Assembly: GCA_026388155.1 (NCBI GenBank)
Contig: JAPLKI010000013.1
Coordinates: 62,001 to 126,000, forward strand
Direction of reading: 5' to 3'
Length of the DNA: 64,000 nucleotides
Source of the DNA: Elusimicrobiota bacterium
GTDB taxonomy: Bacteria; Elusimicrobiota; Elusimicrobia; Elusimicrobiales; UBA9959
Below are positions 9,386-17,977 of the stretch, piece after piece. Both the position numbers and the translations under genes were made by a program. How positions within the stretch are numbered: the stretch's first letter is position 1; each line of letters opens with the position of its first letter. The notes beneath the pieces were generated by a model. The model saw only the letters and a program-made list of their open reading frames with translations. It was not told the DNA's origin and did not search any database.

Positions 9386-9414
9386 ATCGTTAGTATTTGA
9401 GATTGGGATTTATT

Positions 9415-9546
9415 GTCATAAGCCGTAAGGGCGCCCGTGCACGCCATAAGCCATATGCTAGAGGCTATAAGCTATAAGGAAACTCCTAAAAAAGCATATG
9501 GCATACGGCGTAAAGCTTATGGCAGCCTTTACGGCCTATGGCGCGG
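9415..9546. repeat. Intergenic inverted repeat, ATAAGCC type
   Basis: The left arm reiterates CATAAGCC, GGCTATAAGC and ATATGC; the right arm carries the complements (GCATATGGC, AAGCTTATGGC, GGCCTATGGC). The centre is AAGGAAACTCC at 9476-9486. It ends at the 3' end of the alpha-oxoamine synthase gene. The same type recurs at 32978-33060 and 62390-62515. Confidence 0.75.
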
Positions 9547-9558
9547 CTGGAACAGCCG

Positions 9559-10767
9559 CTAATGTACCAGAGTGGGGCGTTTGTGCTTAAGCACCTTTTT
9601 GGCGCAATCTTCGAAAATATTAAGGGCGCGGTCAAGGTGAGCGCGCGTGTGGGTGGCCGTGACGGCCACGCGGATAAGCGCGCGCTTTGGCGGTACGGCC
9701 GGGGTTATCACCGGATTGGTGAAGAGACCCTTTTCGTATAAAGCTCTCCAAAGCGAGAAGGTCTTTATATTGTCGCCTATGATTATGGGAATGATCGGTG
9801 TTTTTGTCTCGCCGGTGTTAAAGCCCATGGCCTTAAAGCGCTCAAGCAGATACTTGGAATTGTCCCAAAGGTGCTGCCTGCGCTCCGGCTCGGTTTCTAT
9901 TATGTCTATGGCCTTGATAATTGAAGCCGTGGATGACGGCGGCAGGGCCGCGGAGAACATCATGGAGCGGGAAAAGTGCTGGATATAGTGCAGAATGTCC
10001 TTGTCCCCCACCACAAAACCGCCAATTGAAGCGAAGGATTTTGAGCAGGTCCCTACCACCAGGTCCACTTCGCCGTGCTCAAGGCCGAAATATTCGCAGG
10101 TGCCCCTGCCTGTTTTACCTAGAACGCCGGTGGCGTGGGCGTCGTCCACCATAAAGCGGGCCCCGTATTTTTTGCAGACCTTGGCTATTTCGGGTATCGG
10201 GGCGATATCGCCTTCCATGGAAAAAACGCCGTCCACTATAACAAGTCTTCCGCGCTTGGGGCCTACGTCCTTAAGCACCCGTTCCAGGTCCTGTACATTA
10301 TTGTGCCTGAAGCGGCGTATCTCTCCGTTTGAAAGTTTGCAGCCGTCAAAAATGCTGGCGTGGTCAAGCTTGTCCACCACAACCACGTCTCCCTTCCCCA
10401 CCAAAGCCGAAACTACGCCTAAATTCATCTGATAGCCGGTGGAAAAAATGAGGGCCGCTTCCCGGCCCTTGAAAGCGGCAAGGCGCCTTTCAAGTTCGGT
10501 GTGCAGGACCGTATTGCCGTTCAGGAACCGCGAGCCTGCCATTCCGGTGCCGAATTTTTTCACGGCGTCTATGGCGGCCTGCTTCATTCTGGGATCGTTC
10601 GCGAGCCCAAGGTAGTTATTTGAGCCGAACATTATGAATTTCTTTCCGTCTATTACGACTTCGGGGGCCTGTTCGGAGGCCATTTCTTTGAAATAGGGGT
10701 AGATACCGGCTTCTATCAGCTCGTGGGCATGGGTGAACTCGCGGCATTTTTTAAATAAGTCGTTCAT
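9559..10767 (-). CDS. Alpha-oxoamine synthase, serine palmitoyltransferase-like
   Basis: 402-residue fold-type I PLP enzyme that condenses an amino acid with an acyl-CoA. GSNNYLGL, the GTGMAGSRFLNG loop, DDAHATGVLG and the PLP lysine in TCSKSFASIGG (~K242) all fit the BioF/Kbl/SPT family. The N-terminal AGIYPYFKEM, SEQAPEVVIDGKK and DKLDHASIFDGC resemble the bacterial serine-palmitoyltransferase subgroup more than BioF. No other biotin gene is nearby, and the neighbour is rfaE2, so a lipid or envelope role is preferred. Substrate is inference; alternatives are 8-amino-7-oxononanoate synthase or 2-amino-3-ketobutyrate CoA ligase. SD GAGGA precedes ATG 10767. Confidence 0.82.
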   Translation of the reverse strand: MNDLFKKCREFTHAHELIEAGIYPYFKEMASEQAPEVVIDGKKFIMFGSNNYLGLANDPRMKQAAIDAVKKFGTGMAGSRFLNGNTVLHTELERRLAAFKGREAALIFSTGYQMNLGVVSALVGKGDVVVVDKLDHASIFDGCKLSNGEIRRFRHNNVQDLERVLKDVGPKRGRLVIVDGVFSMEGDIAPIPEIAKVCKKYGARFMVDDAHATGVLGKTGRGTCEYFGLEHGEVDLVVGTCSKSFASIGGFVVGDKDILHYIQHFSRSMMFSAALPPSSTASIIKAIDIIETEPERRQHLWDNSKYLLERFKAMGFNTGETKTPIIPIIIGDNIKTFSLWRALYEKGLFTNPVITPAVPPKRALIRVAVTATHTRAHLDRALNIFEDCAKKVLKHKRPTLVH

Positions 10768-10809
10768 AGATTCCTCATGCTACTATTGTAGTAAATTGAC
10801 TGCTGTTCT

Positions 10810-11295
10810 TCAATGCGGTTTGGAAAGCCGGCTTTTGGCCAACTTTCGTATCAGGGCTGTGGTGGAGCGGCCTTTTACGAGCGGGATTCTTACCGTTCTT
10901 CCGGCGAATTTGGCGCCGACTATTTCGCAGGCCGTATAGTCGGCGCCTTTAACCAGAATATCCGGTTTAAGAGTTTTGATCAGCTCAAGGGGGGTATCGG
11001 AGCTGAAAATAACCACGGCGTCCACGGCGGAAAGTGCCGCAAGCACCCTTGCGCGGTCTTTTTGGCGATTTACCGGGCGGCCGGCGCCTTTCAGACGCTT
11101 AACGGAAGCATCGGAGTTAAGGCCAAGGAACAAAAAATCGCCAAGGGAGCGGGTTTTTTCAAGCAGGGTTACATGTCCGGCATGCAGTATATCAAAACAG
11201 CCGTTGGTGAAAACGGCCGTTTTGCCTTTTTTGGCGAGAGCGCGGCGCAGCGCCAGGGCCTTTTTAAGCGAAACCAGCTTGGAGCGGGTGTTCAT
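10810..11295 (-). CDS. rfaE2: D-glycero-beta-D-manno-heptose 1-phosphate adenylyltransferase
   Basis: 161-residue stand-alone nucleotidyltransferase equivalent to the C-terminal half of HldE. It has FTNGCFDILHAGHV (the HxGH motif), GLNSDASVKRLKG, GRPVN and DILVKGADY, all characteristic of RfaE domain II. It activates heptose-1-phosphate for lipopolysaccharide core synthesis. The kinase half is not adjacent; a different kinase fused to a related nucleotidyltransferase lies at 39124-40647. Its stop is 42 bp from the next start on the minus strand, so it is likely co-transcribed with the alpha-oxoamine synthase. Confidence 0.85.
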   Translation of the reverse strand: MNTRSKLVSLKKALALRRALAKKGKTAVFTNGCFDILHAGHVTLLEKTRSLGDFLFLGLNSDASVKRLKGAGRPVNRQKDRARVLAALSAVDAVVIFSSDTPLELIKTLKPDILVKGADYTACEIVGAKFAGRTVRIPLVKGRSTTALIRKLAKSRLSKPH

Positions 11296-11316
11296 TATGT
11301 TTAGGCTGAAGGCTGT

Positions 11317-11425
11317 ATAGCGAATAGTAAGATAGCGAATAGCGCATAGTGAAGAACAGTGAAGAAGACAACAGTAAAATTCTTTCGGTTACTACTATTT
11401 TCCATCTTACTATTCGCTATTTGCT
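11317..11425. repeat. Intergenic inverted repeat, GCGAATAG type
   Basis: GCGAATAG words on the left (TAGCGAATAG, GATAGCGAATAGCG) face CTATTCGCTATTTGC on the right. The spacer contains TTTCGGTTACTACTATT, shared in part with the copy at 58031-58136. The right arm overlaps the end of accC: the codons for its final Ser-Lys and its TAG stop are repeat sequence. Confidence 0.8.
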
Positions 11426-12775
11426 AACCAATTCCGCAGGCGCAAGCAGTCTTTCCATAAAGCCGGTATCTGTGCGGCCCGCGCGGAAATCTTCGTTGGC
11501 CACTATCAGCCTGTGCGCGTCCAGAGTGGTTTTTATGCCGCTGACGCGGAATTCATCCAGCGCCCTCGCGGAGCGGGCTACGGCGGCGTTCCTGTCCCGG
11601 CCCCAGACTATAAGTTTCGCAAGCATGCTGTCGTAATAAACAGGCAGGCTGTAGCCCTGATAAACATGAGTGTCCACCCTTACCCCCGGGCCGCCCGGCA
11701 GCAGCCATTCCTCAACGCGGCCGACCGAGGGGGCGAAATTGCGGGTGAAGTCCTCGGCGTTCACGCGGTGCTCTATGGCATGGCCGGTGAAGGGTACGCT
11801 GCGTCCGTGGATAAAAGAAATTGTCTCGCCTGCCGCCGCGAGCAGCTGCTCCCGCACCAGATCGGCGCCGGTAATAAATTCCGTCACCGGGTGCTCCACC
11901 TGCAGGCGGGTGTTTACTTCCATGAAATAAAAATTGCCTTCTTTATCCAGCAGGAACTCCACCGTGCCTACGCCCACATAATCGGCGGCCTTGGCCAGGG
12001 TCAGCGCGGCTTCTTCCAGCTTTTTCCTTAAAGCCTGGGTTACCGCCGGAGAAGGGGATTCCTCCACCAGCTTCTGGTGGCGGCGCTGTATGCTGCAGTC
12101 GCGCTCGGGGAAAGCCGCCGCGGTCCCGTGCGAATCGCGCACGAACTGCACTTCTATATGGCGCGGGTTTTCTATGTATTTTTCAAGGTAAACTTCGTCA
12201 TTGCCGAATGCCGCTTTAGCTTCCGACTGGGCCATCTGCAATTCGTGGGTCAGTTGCGACTTTTCGCGCACTATCCTTATGCCTTTTCCTCCGCCGCCGG
12301 CGGCCGCCTTTATCATAACAGGGTAGCCTATTTTTTCAGCTTCGGGCCCGCAGTTTTTTGAAACGCAGTCTTTTGTGCCCGGCGTTATCGGGATGCCGGC
12401 TTTAACGGCCATTTTCCGGGCGGCCGCTTTGTGGCCCAGGAGGCGTATGGATTTAGGCGACGGGCCGATAAAAACCAGGCCGTTTTCAGCGCAGGCTTCG
12501 GAAAAATCCGCGTTTTCTGCCAGAAAACCGTAGCCCGGGTGGACGGCTTCGGCCCCGGTCAATTTGGCCGCTGCAATGACCGCCGGGATATTAAGATAGC
12601 TCTCGCGGGCCATGGCGGGGCCTATACAGACCGCCGAGTCCGCCGCGCGCACATGCAGGCAGGAACGGTCGGCCTCGGAATAAACGGCCGCTGACTGCAC
12701 TCCCATTTCTTTAAGAGTGCGTATAACGCGCACGGCTATTTCGCCGCGGTTGGCAATAAGGACTTTAGTAAACAT
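11417..12775 (-). CDS. accC: Acetyl-CoA carboxylase, biotin carboxylase subunit
   Basis: 452 residues, normal family length. It makes carboxybiotin on the carrier protein for malonyl-CoA synthesis. The N-terminal fold has KVLIANRGEIAVRVIRT, the ATP-grasp has the AAAGGGGKGIR loop, HIEVQ and MEVNTRLQVEHPVTE, and the C-terminal domain has FTGHAIEHRVNAED. SD GGAGG lies 6 bases before ATG 12775. accB is separated from it by the zinc-ribbon membrane protein gene. The last codons (AGC AAA TAG) lie in the adjacent GCGAATAG repeat, so the C-terminus seems trimmed or extended by that element. Confidence 0.95.
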   Translation of the reverse strand: MFTKVLIANRGEIAVRVIRTLKEMGVQSAAVYSEADRSCLHVRAADSAVCIGPAMARESYLNIPAVIAAAKLTGAEAVHPGYGFLAENADFSEACAENGLVFIGPSPKSIRLLGHKAAARKMAVKAGIPITPGTKDCVSKNCGPEAEKIGYPVMIKAAAGGGGKGIRIVREKSQLTHELQMAQSEAKAAFGNDEVYLEKYIENPRHIEVQFVRDSHGTAAAFPERDCSIQRRHQKLVEESPSPAVTQALRKKLEEAALTLAKAADYVGVGTVEFLLDKEGNFYFMEVNTRLQVEHPVTEFITGADLVREQLLAAAGETISFIHGRSVPFTGHAIEHRVNAEDFTRNFAPSVGRVEEWLLPGGPGVRVDTHVYQGYSLPVYYDSMLAKLIVWGRDRNAAVARSARALDEFRVSGIKTTLDAHRLIVANEDFRAGRTDTGFMERLLAPAELVSK

Positions 12776-12784
12776 TAAACCTCC

Positions 12785-12868
12785 AATAAATCAGTGATCG
12801 GTTAACCGCCGTATCCGGTTACCGGTATTCAGCTGCTTTACCGGCCACTTTACCGATTACCGCTGCAC
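12785..12868. repeat. Intergenic inverted repeat, CGGTTACCGG type
   Basis: TCAGTGATCGGTTAACCG and TCCGGTTACCGGT face TACCGGCCACTTTACCGATTACCG. It lies between accC and the zinc-ribbon gene, whose CAC TAG end abuts or overlaps it. The word type is shared with 1040-1090. Confidence 0.65.
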
Positions 12869-14553
12869 TAGTGGCCGCCCGGGGCGGGGGTAATATCTTT
12901 TTCAATTTTTGCCCGCGCGGTCCAAAGATTAACGTTTAAAACCATTATATCCCTGATCCCCGCGGTTTCGGCCCCCGGTTTAAGAACTTCTTCCCTTAAA
13001 GTTACCCGATACTCCGGGCCGGATATGTGCGCGGCGAGCCAGGTATCCTTCGGCAGAAATCTCGCTTTTCTCGGCCCAAGTTTTGCGGCCAGATCCGACA
13101 GCTCGCGCTTGCGCGCTTCAAGAAGCGGCGGCTGGTCGGGAGACCGGCGGGAGCGCTGCGCAAAAGCTATAGCTTCCGGCTTCGCGTCGCCGTTTAAAAA
13201 GCGCAGGCGCGCCGCGGTCTCTTTTTTGTTTAACTCTCCCTCGCAAACTGCTCCCGCTTTCATGGTGTCGTCCAGGGCACTTTCGTATTTCTTCAGTCTT
13301 ACAAAGGCGTCGGCGCGGCTTATGTAGAGGGGGCATTGCTCTTTCGGCGAAAGCCGGGTGTCGTCGAGCATGGAGTTGTATTCCTTTATGGCCGGTTCAA
13401 ATTTCTCAAGGAAGCGCAGGCTTTCGGCGTAATATAGCCTGTACCCGAAAATCACCTCCGGCGAAAAACCAACCGGGTAAATTTTGGCCGCGGTTAAAGT
13501 CTCTCCGCAGGATTCCTCCGATTTGTCATAAATTTTCATAAAAAACTCGGAAACGCATAAATAACCCGAGGTTCTGGGGTCAATTGGGTCAGTCAGGTAA
13601 AGTTTTTGCGCCAAAAACAGCGCTTGGGGGAAATCATGCCTGTCAAGGGCGGCGTCTATGGGCTCAAAAAGCGTCCAGATATACGGCCTGGCCCACTTTC
13701 CATTTTCCCGCACAAAGGAAATGTAATCAGGCTGCCAGGGGTTATCGCTTACCTGCAGCTGGTATTTTATCATGGCGGCGGTTTTGCCCATCGTGAAAAT
13801 TTCTATGTCTTTAAACTTCCAGTTCGGGAATTTAGAATAATAATCCTTGCTGCGCTTTACATAGTCTTCGGCCGAACAGACCGATTTGGAATTTGTGGAC
13901 AGCAAGTCGTAGGCCTCGCGGTAGCTGCCGCTTGAGAGTTTTGCAAGGTAGCCGGCGGCCGCGCGCTTAAGCATGAAACCCGGGAGGCTGGGTTCCAGCA
14001 GCAAATAGGCCGCCACAAGCGCGGCTGCGGCGACGGTGAGCCCGAACAAGACGGGTTGATATTTTTTAAAAGATGAAAATGTTCCGGCGGCTGTACCGGC
14101 TGTGCGGGTGGATTTGGCCGCGGGAGGAATGGGGGCGGCCGCGGGCGGGGCGGGCTTGGAGCCGGCCGTTTTTGGGGGTTCGGGTTTTCGAAGAGATCTG
14201 TAGGATATTTCCCTTTCGTTTACAGTGTCCTGTATGGGCTGCATTTCCAGATGCGGGCGGGCGGGGGGGGGCGGTTTATTTTGCGCTCTGCGAGTTGAAA
14301 TAGTCCCCTGCTCCGTGAAAAAAAGTCTTCCCGCTTCGGGTGCAACGCTGCCTTTGGGGTCGTGCGCCGCCGCCGGTTTCAGGGTAAGAAGACCGCCGCA
14401 CTGGTCGCAGTAATTCTTTTCCACCGCGTTGGAAAAACCGCAGGTCCCACAAAGCTTTTCAAGCTTCGCGTTGCAGCGTATGCAGATATCGGTAAGTATA
14501 TTGGGCTCGTACCCGCATTTAGGGCAGCGTATTAGAGAGGGTTTTTGCGGCAT
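12868..14553 (-). CDS. Zinc-ribbon, single-pass membrane protein with TPR-like region
   Basis: 561 residues. The N-terminus carries two four-cysteine zinc ribbons (C10-C13-C24-C27 and C35-C38-C49-C52). A low-complexity Pro/Ala linker follows, then one transmembrane segment (~165-188, LFGLTVAAAALVAAYLLL). After that come a ~100-residue NTF2/DUF4878-like segment (YREAYDLLSTNSKS, MIKYQLQV) and helical repeats that look like TPRs (~290-450: ALFLAQKLYL, YYAESLRFLEKFEPAIKEY, ADAFVRLKKYESALDD). The ribbons are probably cytoplasmic and the rest periplasmic. It sits between accB and accC, but nothing in it suggests a carboxylase role. No SD is visible at ATG 14553; its leader is repeat sequence. Function unknown. 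Confidence 0.75.
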   Translation of the reverse strand: MPQKPSLIRCPKCGYEPNILTDICIRCNAKLEKLCGTCGFSNAVEKNYCDQCGGLLTLKPAAAHDPKGSVAPEAGRLFFTEQGTISTRRAQNKPPPPARPHLEMQPIQDTVNEREISYRSLRKPEPPKTAGSKPAPPAAAPIPPAAKSTRTAGTAAGTFSSFKKYQPVLFGLTVAAAALVAAYLLLEPSLPGFMLKRAAAGYLAKLSSGSYREAYDLLSTNSKSVCSAEDYVKRSKDYYSKFPNWKFKDIEIFTMGKTAAMIKYQLQVSDNPWQPDYISFVRENGKWARPYIWTLFEPIDAALDRHDFPQALFLAQKLYLTDPIDPRTSGYLCVSEFFMKIYDKSEESCGETLTAAKIYPVGFSPEVIFGYRLYYAESLRFLEKFEPAIKEYNSMLDDTRLSPKEQCPLYISRADAFVRLKKYESALDDTMKAGAVCEGELNKKETAARLRFLNGDAKPEAIAFAQRSRRSPDQPPLLEARKRELSDLAAKLGPRKARFLPKDTWLAAHISGPEYRVTLREEVLKPGAETAGIRDIMVLNVNLWTARAKIEKDITPAPGGH

Positions 14554-14565
14554 ATATTTACGAAG

Positions 14566-14677
14566 AGATTACAGCGATGGGATTTAAGGATTACAGCGAT
14601 AAGATAGGGGATTATAAAAAGAATGTTCCGATGAAAAATCACCGTAATCCCTGCCCAATCGCTGTAATCTCCCCTTA
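14566..14677. repeat. Intergenic inverted repeat, GATTACAGCGAT type
   Basis: GAGATTACAGCGAT and GGATTACAGCGATAAG on the left face CACCGTAATCC and CAATCGCTGTAATCTCC on the right, around a spacer with GAATGTTCC. The right end supplies the last codon and TAA stop of accB (CGA TAA). Confidence 0.75.
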
Positions 14678-15052
14678 TCGCGGTTCTATGAAAAACAGGG
14701 GCTGACCGTATTCCACGGGTTTGCCTTCTTCCACGGAAACTATCTTTAAAAATCCGTCCGAGGGTGCGGACACCGGTTTGTGATCCTTACCCACTTCTAC
14801 TACACCCAGTTCCTGCCCCTTTTTAACGGAGGAACCTTCTTTAAGCGTGTTGGTTTTGCCGGGGCCGGCGAAGCGGAAAATACCTATGGAAGGCGAGGAT
14901 ACCGGCACGAGCGTGGAGGACAGGGAGGCGTGATGCTCCGGCTGGTTATTTAGTTTTAGACTTATTTTTTCCTCCCCGTCTTTCCAGGTAATTTCCTCTA
15001 GGTCGGTGGTTTCCATCCATTTGGTAAGTTTACTGAGTGTTTTCATATCCAT
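14675..15052 (-). CDS. accB: Biotin carboxyl carrier protein of acetyl-CoA carboxylase, with atypical biotin motif
   Basis: 125 residues: short N-terminal region (LTKWMETTDLEEITWKDGEEKISLKL, typical of AccB), linker, and an 80-residue biotinyl/lipoyl-like hammerhead starting SPSIGIFRFAGPG. It carries CO2 between biotin carboxylase and carboxyltransferase. The usual EAMKM biotin site reads E-V-G-K-D: the lysine is kept but the flanking Ala-Met and Met are lost. It may still be biotinylated by a tolerant ligase, be weakly modified, or have lost the carrier role. SD GGAGG precedes ATG 15052. It lies between cdd and the zinc-ribbon gene, with accC one gene further on. Confidence 0.85.
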   Translation of the reverse strand: MDMKTLSKLTKWMETTDLEEITWKDGEEKISLKLNNQPEHHASLSSTLVPVSSPSIGIFRFAGPGKTNTLKEGSSVKKGQELGVVEVGKDHKPVSAPSDGFLKIVSVEEGKPVEYGQPLFFIEPR

Positions 15053-15061
15053 TAGTCCTCC

Positions 15062-15162
15062 GTAAATCAGCGTATAGGGGCTGGCGTATAGGGGTTAGGG
15101 AAGGAGTTCCTTGGTTCTGTCTCCAACCCTCTACCCTCTCCTCTAGCCCCTAGCCCCTGCCG
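15062..15162. repeat. Intergenic inverted repeat, TAGGGG type
   Basis: GTATAGGGGCTGGCGTATAGGGG on the left faces TAGCCCCTAGCCCCTG on the right. The core is in the opposite orientation here: GGAGTTCCTT at 15103-15112. It separates cdd from accB. Confidence 0.7.
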
Positions 15163-15615
15163 TTACAGCCCCGCTTCCGAGGGGTTAAAGGGTTTGGGCA
15201 GCAGTTTGGCGGCCCGGGTATAGGTTATCTTCTCTTTCTTTTCCAGCGGCTGCCAATCCACAAAAATTATTTCCGCGTCCTTGCCGGCAAATTCAATTAT
15301 CACCTGGCGGCAGGCGCCGCAGGGTCTGGCCGACTTGGCCACCAGGGCGAGCGCCCGGATCTTCTTTTCTCCGTGGCTGACCGCGTTGAAAATAGCGGTA
15401 CGCTCAGCGCAGCAGGCCAGGCCGAAAGAAGCGTTTTCCACATTGCAGCCGGTGTAAGTGCGTCCCGATTCCATGAGCACCGCGGCACCGACCGGGTAGC
15501 GGGAATACGGGCAATAGGCGTTTTTTTGCGCGGTCTTGGCGGAGGCTATCAATTTTTTCCTCACGGCGATCAGCCAATTTTTTCGGGCCGGCTTTTTGTG
15601 CGTTCTCTTTTTCAT
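15163..15615 (-). CDS. cdd: Cytidine deaminase
   Basis: 150 residues from ATG 15615; the longer frame begins with a TTG inside mtnP and is less likely. It deaminates cytidine and deoxycytidine in pyrimidine salvage. Conserved signatures are YCPYSRYPVGAA, the GCNVENASFGL loop, the zinc and catalytic CCAERTA (Cys plus Glu) and PCGACRQ (two zinc cysteines). The N-terminus is very basic (KKRTHKKPARKNW). It starts 4 bp after the mtnP stop, so the two are almost surely one transcript and form a nucleoside-salvage pair. Confidence 0.93.
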   Translation of the reverse strand: MKKRTHKKPARKNWLIAVRKKLIASAKTAQKNAYCPYSRYPVGAAVLMESGRTYTGCNVENASFGLACCAERTAIFNAVSHGEKKIRALALVAKSARPCGACRQVIIEFAGKDAEIIFVDWQPLEKKEKITYTRAAKLLPKPFNPSEAGL

Positions 15616-15619
15616 AAAT

Positions 15620-16480
15620 CTATCCAAGAATAAGGCTTAGGCGCTTGTGCGCCGCGGCTGTGATGTTCTCTCTGGCGGTCAAAAGCGAGGTTTTAGTGAA
15701 ATCGGGGCAATGGGTGCGGCATTTTACACCGGACACAAGCGGAATGGCTTTAACCAGCAGGCGGCGGATATTTTCAATATTCCTGTGAAGAGTATCGCTT
15801 ACCTTGTTCTGGTCCACTTCCTCTCCCTCTTTCCAGCAGTCGTAATCCGTTACCAGCGACACCGGGGCATAGTGAAAGCCGGCTTCGCGGGCGAGTTTCG
15901 CTTCTGTTGCCACGGTCATGCCTATTATATCATAGCCCATTTTGCGGTGGGAGAAGGATTCGGCCTTAGTGGAAAATGCGGGGCCTTCCATGCAGACGTA
16001 AATGCCGCCGCGGTGGGATTTTATACCCAGTTTTTTCGCCGCGCCGCACAGCATGGCCGAAACGGCTCCGCAAAAGGGTTCCGCCATGGGCACATGGCCT
16101 ACCGCTCCGGCGCAGAAAAATGTTGAAACCCTGCCCTTGGTCTCATCCACGAACTGGTCAGGGAAAACAAAATGGGTGGGGGAGAGTCCGGCTTTCAGCG
16201 AACCCACGGCGCTTGCCGAGATGATGGTTTTCACTCCCAGGGACTTTAGCGCCCACATATTGGCCCTTTGCGGTATGTCGCCAGGCAGTATGGTGTGTTT
16301 GCGTCCGTGGCGGGGCAGGAAGGCTACGGGTATGCCGGAAATCTTGCCGGCGAGTATGATGTCCGAGGGATCGCCGAAGGGGGTTTTTATCTTTAGTTCC
16401 TTTTTGTCCTTCAACTCATCCATCCGGTAAAGCCCGCTGCCGCCTATAACGGCTATTTCAAGCTTATGCTTAATCGCCAT
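15620..16480 (-). CDS. mtnP: S-methyl-5'-thioadenosine phosphorylase
   Basis: 286 residues of the PNP/MTAP phosphorylase family, which cleaves methylthioadenosine to adenine and methylthioribose-1-phosphate. Motifs: AVIGGSGLYRM, the phosphate site around LPRHGRKHTILP, SASAVGSLK, CMEGPAFSTKAES and DIIGMTVATEAKLAREA, with YAPVSLVTDYDCW. The substrate call (MTA rather than inosine or guanosine) rests on the SASAVGSL and VTDYDCW stretches. SD AAGGAG lies 7 bases before ATG 16480. cdd follows at once. Confidence 0.9.
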   Translation of the reverse strand: MAIKHKLEIAVIGGSGLYRMDELKDKKELKIKTPFGDPSDIILAGKISGIPVAFLPRHGRKHTILPGDIPQRANMWALKSLGVKTIISASAVGSLKAGLSPTHFVFPDQFVDETKGRVSTFFCAGAVGHVPMAEPFCGAVSAMLCGAAKKLGIKSHRGGIYVCMEGPAFSTKAESFSHRKMGYDIIGMTVATEAKLAREAGFHYAPVSLVTDYDCWKEGEEVDQNKVSDTLHRNIENIRRLLVKAIPLVSGVKCRTHCPDFTKTSLLTARENITAAAHKRLSLILG

Positions 16481-16599
16481 TCAAATCTCCTTGCTGACAG
16501 GCCCCCGCCCGGTCAAGACCATCCGCTGGCCGACACGGCCTTTTTGGGCGGCACATATTATTTAAAAGATTTTATAATAATTTAAGGTCTTTAAGACAC

Positions 16600-17850
16600 C
16601 TAAATTTTAAAATCCGGGTATATCGGAAACTTGTCGCACAGCTCTTTTACCTTTTCAGCTATGCCTTTCAGGGCCTTGTCGGAGCCTTTGTTCGTTATGG
16701 CTTCGTCTATATATCCCGCGACAACAGCCATGTCCCGGTCTTTCATCCCCCTGGTGGTGATGGCGGGGGTACCGATCCTTATACCGCTGGTTACCATGGG
16801 CGGCTGAGGATCGTACGGTATAGTGTTCTTATTTACCGTGATGCCGGCCTTATCCAGGGCTATTTCGGCGTCTTTGCCGGTGATATCCTTGGCCCTCAGG
16901 TCAACGCTCAGCAGGTGGCAATCCGTGCCTCCGGACACTATGCGGTAACCCCTGGCCTGCAGTTCGCGGGCCAGTTTTCGCGCGTTCTTCAGCACTTGTT
17001 TCTGGTATTCCGTAAACGAGGGGGAAAGCGCTTCTTTGAAGCAGACGGCCTTGGCGGCTATGGCGTGCATAAGCGGGCCGCCCTGGTTGCCGGGGAAGTT
17101 GGTGCGGTCTATGGTTTTAGCGTACACGGCCTTTGAAAGGATAAGGCCGCCGCGCGGGCCGCGCAGGGTTTTATGGGTGGTGGAGGTGACTATATCGGCG
17201 TATTCCACCGGCGAGGGATATATTCCCGCGGCTATAAGGCCCGCATAATGGGCCACATCGGTTACCAGGTAGGCCTTCCAGGCATCGGCCATTTTCTTAA
17301 GGCGGGCCCAGTTCCATACGCGGGAATAGTTGGAGGCGCCGGCCATAATAAGGCGGGGACGTTCTTTCTCTATGGTTTTTTCCGCTTCCTCGTAGTCTAA
17401 AAGCTCGGTTTCCTTGTTTACATTCATGGTGACTATTTTGAAATAGCGTCCGGAAAAATTAAGGGGGTGTCCGTGGGAAAGGTGCCCGCCGTGGGAAAGG
17501 TTCAGCCCTAAAACGGTGTCGCCCGGCTTTATGAGCGAGAGATAGGCTGTAATATTCGCCTGGGTGCCGGAATGGGGCTGAACATTGGCGTGCTGGGCGC
17601 CGAACAGTTTTTTTGCGCGGTCAATGGCCAGTTTTTCGGCCACATCCACGAATTCGCAGCCGCCGTAATAGCGTTTTCCCGGGTAGCCCTCGGCGTATTT
17701 GTTGGTAAGCACCGAGCCCAGGGCTTCAAGCACGGCTTTTGAAGTGTAGTTCTCCGAGGCGATCAGCTCCAGTTTATTCTGCTGGCGGGCGAGTTCCCCT
17801 ATGACGGCTTTATACACCTGCGGGTCGGTTTTTTTTATCTCTTCGTACAT
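16600..17850 (-). CDS. glyA: Serine hydroxymethyltransferase
   Basis: 416 residues, full length. It interconverts serine and glycine with tetrahydrofolate. Signatures: [50 protein letters not shown] and the PLP lysine in [23 protein letters not shown] precedes ATG 17850 by 8 bases. It is followed on the minus strand by mtnP after 119 bp. That gap holds an AT-rich stretch (about 16555-16580) that could be a promoter for mtnP, but no clear -35 can be named. Confidence 0.97.
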   Translation of the reverse strand: MYEEIKKTDPQVYKAVIGELARQQNKLELIASENYTSKAVLEALGSVLTNKYAEGYPGKRYYGGCEFVDVAEKLAIDRAKKLFGAQHANVQPHSGTQANITAYLSLIKPGDTVLGLNLSHGGHLSHGHPLNFSGRYFKIVTMNVNKETELLDYEEAEKTIEKERPRLIMAGASNYSRVWNWARLKKMADAWKAYLVTDVAHYAGLIAAGIYPSPVEYADIVTSTTHKTLRGPRGGLILSKAVYAKTIDRTNFPGNQGGPLMHAIAAKAVCFKEALSPSFTEYQKQVLKNARKLARELQARGYRIVSGGTDCHLLSVDLRAKDITGKDAEIALDKAGITVNKNTIPYDPQPPMVTSGIRIGTPAITTRGMKDRDMAVVAGYIDEAITNKGSDKALKGIAEKVKELCDKFPIYPDFKI

Positions 17851-17867
17851 TTGTGGTCTCCTTAGAT

Positions 17868-17977
17868 ATGTGGGCGGAGTTTATAGCAGATAGTTGTAGA
17901 ACGGATAGTTTAGAAAGAGCTTTAATCAATCTCTACACTCCGCACACTACATTATCCACTTTGTATACTACACTTTA
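17868..17977. repeat. Intergenic inverted repeat, GTGTAG/GGATAG type
   Basis: ATAGTTGTAGAACGGATAGTTTAG on one side faces CTACACTCCGCACACTACATTATCC on the other. The last codons and TAA stop of the phosphatase gene (GTG TAA) are its outer edge. Related words occur at 35358-35452. Confidence 0.65.

Noticed and set aside
10810-11295. Missing or broken heptose kinase half of HldE
   Set aside because: A stand-alone RfaE2 is normal in many bacteria; no kinase remnant is seen next to it.
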